A DNA stretch of 17,988 nt from Mycolicibacterium porcinum (GTDB lineage Bacteria > Actinomycetota > Actinomycetes > Mycobacteriales > Mycobacteriaceae). The notes beneath the pieces are model-generated. The model was given only the letters and a program-made list of their open reading frames with translations, ran no database searches and was not told the DNA's origin. Location of the stretch: NCBI GenBank assembly GCA_001942045.1, contig MSTD01000045.1:1-17988 (forward strand), given 5' to 3'. The stretch's first letter is position 1; every line of letters starts with the position of its first letter. Below are positions 15,850 to 17,988 of the stretch, piece after piece. The translations under genes and the position numbers were made by a program.

Positions 15850-16020
15850 GTGAAGGCGACTACGGCTACGGCTACGGCACACCGAAACCTCACCATCCGC
15901 GACGCTGACGGGGGCATGCTCGCATTCGGATCGATGAAGGCCTCGACTCTCCAAGTCACCACCGGCTGCTATCTCACCGCCGAAGACAAACGACTGGCCC
16001 GCGAAGCGGCACCGAAGTAG
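15850..16020 (+). other. Possible short gene or gene remnant (56 codons)
   Basis: The stretch 15791-16102 has no confident gene. A frame from GTG at 15850 to TAG at 16018-16020 encodes 56 residues: a Thr/Ala-rich start, then HRNLTIRDADGGMLAFG and TGCYLTAEDKRLAREAAPK. The latter part looks protein-like, and an internal ATG at 15916 is an alternative start. There is no ribosome site, and the sequence just before (15843 on) reads in another frame as GDYGYGYGTPKP over three TACGGC units, so a frameshifted remnant of a larger gene is possible. It may equally be chance. Not homologous to anything I can name. Confidence 0.25.
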
Positions 16021-16102
16021 CACCGTCAAGATTGGCACGGTCGGCATCAAGGGATCGTCAAGACCGATGACGCCGACCCCGGCGAGGCCGACTGTGGAAG
16101 TC

Positions 16103-17443
16103 ATGACCTTGCTGGACATCCTGCCTTCCCTTCGCGGCACGACCCGACCCCGACTCGATCCGAACATCTGGCCGCTGACCACCGGTGTCGACGAGCAGGG
16201 CCGCATCACGGTCGGCCGGGTGCCGCTGACCGGCATCGCCGACGAGTACCGCACCCCGGCCTATGTGCTGGACGAGACCGATTTCCGGACCCGCGCCCGG
16301 CGCTACCGCGCTGTCCTCGGCCGAACCGAGGTGGTCTACGCGGGTAAATCGCTGTTGACCACCGCCGTCGCCCGCTGGGTTGCGGAAGAGGGGCTCGGCA
16401 TGGATGTGTGCTCGGCGGGCGAGCTGGCAACCGCGTTGGCCGGCGGGGTCGACCCGGCCCGCATCGTGATGCACGGCAACGCCAAATCGTGCGACGAGCT
16501 GCGCGACGCGATCGACGTCGGGGTGGGCCGCATCGTGATCGACTCCCCGATGGAGATCACGTATCTCGCCGGGCTGGCGCGCCGGCCCCAGCCGGTGCTG
16601 ATCCGGGTCACGCCCGACATCGACATCCACGGCCACCGCGCGGTCACCACCGGAGTGACGGACCAGAAGTTCGGCTTCGCGCTGGCCGACCACCGGGCCG
16701 CCCGCGCCGCGGCCCGCATTCTGGCCACCCCGAACCTCGACCTGGTCGGGCTGCACTGCCATATCGGCTCGCAGATCACCGATCCCGCGCCCTACGGGGT
16801 GGCCGTGCGGCGGTTGATCGGCGCCATGGCCGACATCCGGGCCGAACACGGCCTGGTGCTCACCGAGCTCAACATCGGTGGCGGCCACGGGGTTCCGTAC
16901 GTCCGCGGGGACGCGGCCCTCGACATCGGTGCGCTCGCCGCCGTCGTCGACGACGAGCTGACCGCGGCCTGCGCGGCCGAACGGTTCCCGCGACCGCGTC
17001 TGGTCGTCGAGCCCGGGCGCGCCATCAGCGCCCGAGCCGGGCTGACGCTGTACCGCGTGTCCGGAGTGAAGTCCCAGCCTGGGGGTCGCACGTTCGTCGC
17101 CGTCGACGGCGGCATGAGCGACAACCCGCGGGTTGCCCTGTACGGCACGAAATACACAGTGGCCCTGGCGAATCGGCACCCGCTGGGACCGACCCTGGTG
17201 GCCACCGTGGTGGGACGACATTGCGAGGCCGGAGACGAGATCGTGCACGACGTCGAACTGCCCGCCGATATCCATGCCGGTGATCTGCTGGCGGTGGCCT
17301 GCACCGGGGCGTACCAACACAGCATGGCCTCGACGTACAACATGGTGGGCCGACCGCCGGTGGTGGCGGTGCGGGACGGCGCCGCGCGGACGGTGGTCCG
17401 CAGGGAGACGACGGCTGATCTCCTTGCCCGAGATATGGGGTGA
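16103..17443 (+). CDS. LysA-like PLP-dependent decarboxylase (diaminopimelate decarboxylase family)
   Basis: A 446-residue member of the alanine-racemase-fold type III PLP decarboxylases, closest by eye to diaminopimelate decarboxylase, which makes L-lysine from meso-diaminopimelate. The PLP lysine is Lys82 in VVYAGKSLL; HCHIGSQI (218-225), the phosphate-binding GGGHG (259-263), VEPGRAIS (302-309), CEAGDE (374-379) and GAYQHSMASTYN (402-413) are all present, so an active enzyme is likely. It differs clearly from M. tuberculosis LysA (Rv1293), and such genomes have lysA next to the threonine pathway genes, so this is probably a paralogue with lysine, ornithine-like or secondary-metabolite substrates. 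ATG at 16103 aligns best with LysA N-termini and has GGAAG close by; ATG at 16067 would add 12 residues. The intervening upstream stretch shows no clear promoter. Confidence 0.9.
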   Translation: MTLLDILPSLRGTTRPRLDPNIWPLTTGVDEQGRITVGRVPLTGIADEYRTPAYVLDETDFRTRARRYRAVLGRTEVVYAGKSLLTTAVARWVAEEGLGMDVCSAGELATALAGGVDPARIVMHGNAKSCDELRDAIDVGVGRIVIDSPMEITYLAGLARRPQPVLIRVTPDIDIHGHRAVTTGVTDQKFGFALADHRAARAAARILATPNLDLVGLHCHIGSQITDPAPYGVAVRRLIGAMADIRAEHGLVLTELNIGGGHGVPYVRGDAALDIGALAAVVDDELTAACAAERFPRPRLVVEPGRAISARAGLTLYRVSGVKSQPGGRTFVAVDGGMSDNPRVALYGTKYTVALANRHPLGPTLVATVVGRHCEAGDEIVHDVELPADIHAGDLLAVACTGAYQHSMASTYNMVGRPPVVAVRDGAARTVVRRETTADLLARDMG

Positions 17444-17473
17444 ATTTTGGTGCGAGGCGGGCAACCGCACTGG

Positions 17474-17482
17474 TGCTAGCGT
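17474..17482 (+). promoter_or_regulatory. Candidate extended -10 promoter of the WXG-like gene
   Basis: TGCTAGCGT combines a TGn extension with the TANNNT -10 pattern (TAGCGT at 17477-17482). Transcription would begin near 17489, leaving a leader of about 32 bases with a G-rich stretch before the ATG at 17521. It lies in the 77-base gap after the LysA-like gene. This suggests the next gene can be expressed on its own. Confidence 0.4.
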
Positions 17483-17520
17483 TTATCCGTCGATGAGGGG
17501 ACGCACGGGGGGTTGACGCG

Positions 17521-17988
17521 ATGACGGTCACCATCCCCGTGGTAGCCGACACCAATCCAACCCTGTTGAGCGAAGCTGCGGCGCAATTGAAGACGCAGGT
17601 GACGACTCTCGAAACGCAGATCGCCGCCCAGCAAGCCGCGCTGGACCGTCTTGGCGAGAAATGGAAAGGCACCGCCGCCGACGCGGCACAGGCCCGCGCC
17701 CAGGCGATGCTCACCCGCCAGAAGAGCCTGAAGAAGCAGCTGACCAAGGCACAAGCCGCTCTGAGCTCGGCAGGAACGAACCTGACCGCTCTGCGTACCG
17801 AGATCCTGAATCTGGTGAAACAGGCAGTCACGCTCGGCGGCAAGGTGTCCGACGACGGCACCGTGACCCCATCCCAATTCAGGCCCTTCCTCACCGCGAC
17901 GATCGCGGCCAAATACACCGAGATCCTGAAGGAGCTACTTCGTCAGTTCGACCGGATCGATCGGGCCACCGCAGCCGAACTCGCCGGG
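17521..17988 (+). CDS. Coiled-coil WXG-like protein, N-terminal part (runs off window)
   Basis: The frame is open from ATG at 17521 to the window end, 156 codons without a stop, so the gene is partial. The G-rich GGGGGGTT upstream may serve as ribosome site. The first 100 residues are a helical hairpin: helix 1 (about 15-46), a WKG turn at 48-50 (the W-x-G of ESX substrates), helix 2 (about 53-86), then further helices (88-105 and 122-156) rich in Ala, Gln and Leu. There is no signal peptide, as expected for ESX/type VII substrates, but the C-terminus with any export motif is outside the window. It could be an ESX-associated protein, the N-terminal trafficking part of a WXG/LXG toxin, or an unrelated coiled-coil protein. 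Whether it is a toxin cannot be judged here. Confidence 0.75.
   Translation, partial: MTVTIPVVADTNPTLLSEAAAQLKTQVTTLETQIAAQQAALDRLGEKWKGTAADAAQARAQAMLTRQKSLKKQLTKAQAALSSAGTNLTALRTEILNLVKQAVTLGGKVSDDGTVTPSQFRPFLTATIAAKYTEILKELLRQFDRIDRATAAELAG

Noticed and set aside
15547..16254. Minus-strand frame of 235 codons across the gap before the LysA-like gene
   Set aside because: Ser/Arg-rich with no recognisable domain, and it overlaps the ends of two better supported plus-strand genes.
16058..17470. A 470-codon minus-strand frame
   Set aside because: Antisense shadow of the LysA-like gene, which has complete PLP-enzyme motifs.
17025..17918. Minus-strand frame over the start of the WXG-like gene
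   Set aside because: Low-complexity Arg/Pro/Ala translation. The plus-strand frame has a start, a promoter-like box and a sensible helical protein.

Overview
The window looks like a chromosomal segment of a high-GC actinobacterium, most likely a rapidly growing Mycobacterium (Mycolicibacterium). The basis is synteny recalled from M. tuberculosis (mfd, mazG, lpqU, eno, the ftsB-like gene, the DUF501 gene and ppx2; Rv1020 to Rv1026) and close protein similarity to those genes. No database search was possible, so species-level placement is inference.

Left part (1-4606): positions 1 to about 302 hold a tandem array of roughly 92-base units that can fold into repeated hairpins, just past the 3' end of ppx2. 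Next, all on the minus strand, comes a compact housekeeping cluster read lpqU (lytic transglycosylase lipoprotein), eno (enolase), ftsB-like divisome protein, DUF501 protein and ppx2 (exopolyphosphatase/guanosine pentaphosphatase family). The last three genes overlap or almost touch, which suggests translational coupling.

Middle part (4607-9305): divergent from lpqU is an efeUOB operon for iron uptake: FTR1-type permease, cupredoxin/M75 lipoprotein and Tat-exported DyP-type peroxidase. Two IdeR/DtxR-like palindromes lie just upstream of efeU. A convergent secreted serine hydrolase of the beta-lactamase fold follows. As I recall the M. tuberculosis map, lpqU and mazG are adjacent there, so this block would be an insertion relative to it.

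Right-middle part (9306-15146): all on the minus strand are mazG (with an unusually acidic C-terminal tail), an exported protein with 20 pentapeptide repeats of the V-P-x-V-N type, and mfd (transcription-repair coupling factor). Strong hairpins separate these units.

Right end (15215-17988), plus strand: a membrane-anchored four-cysteine protein of unknown function, about 300 bases with a possible gene remnant, a LysA-like PLP decarboxylase, and the 5' part of a coiled-coil WXG-like protein that runs off the window. This end no longer follows the M. tuberculosis order and is the most accessory-looking part.

The most unusual items are the pentapeptide-repeat exported protein, the hairpin tandem array, the acidic MazG tail, the iron-box-controlled efeUOB insertion and the LysA-like/WXG-like pair at the right edge. 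I do not see clear proof of a wholly new multi-gene system inside the window.
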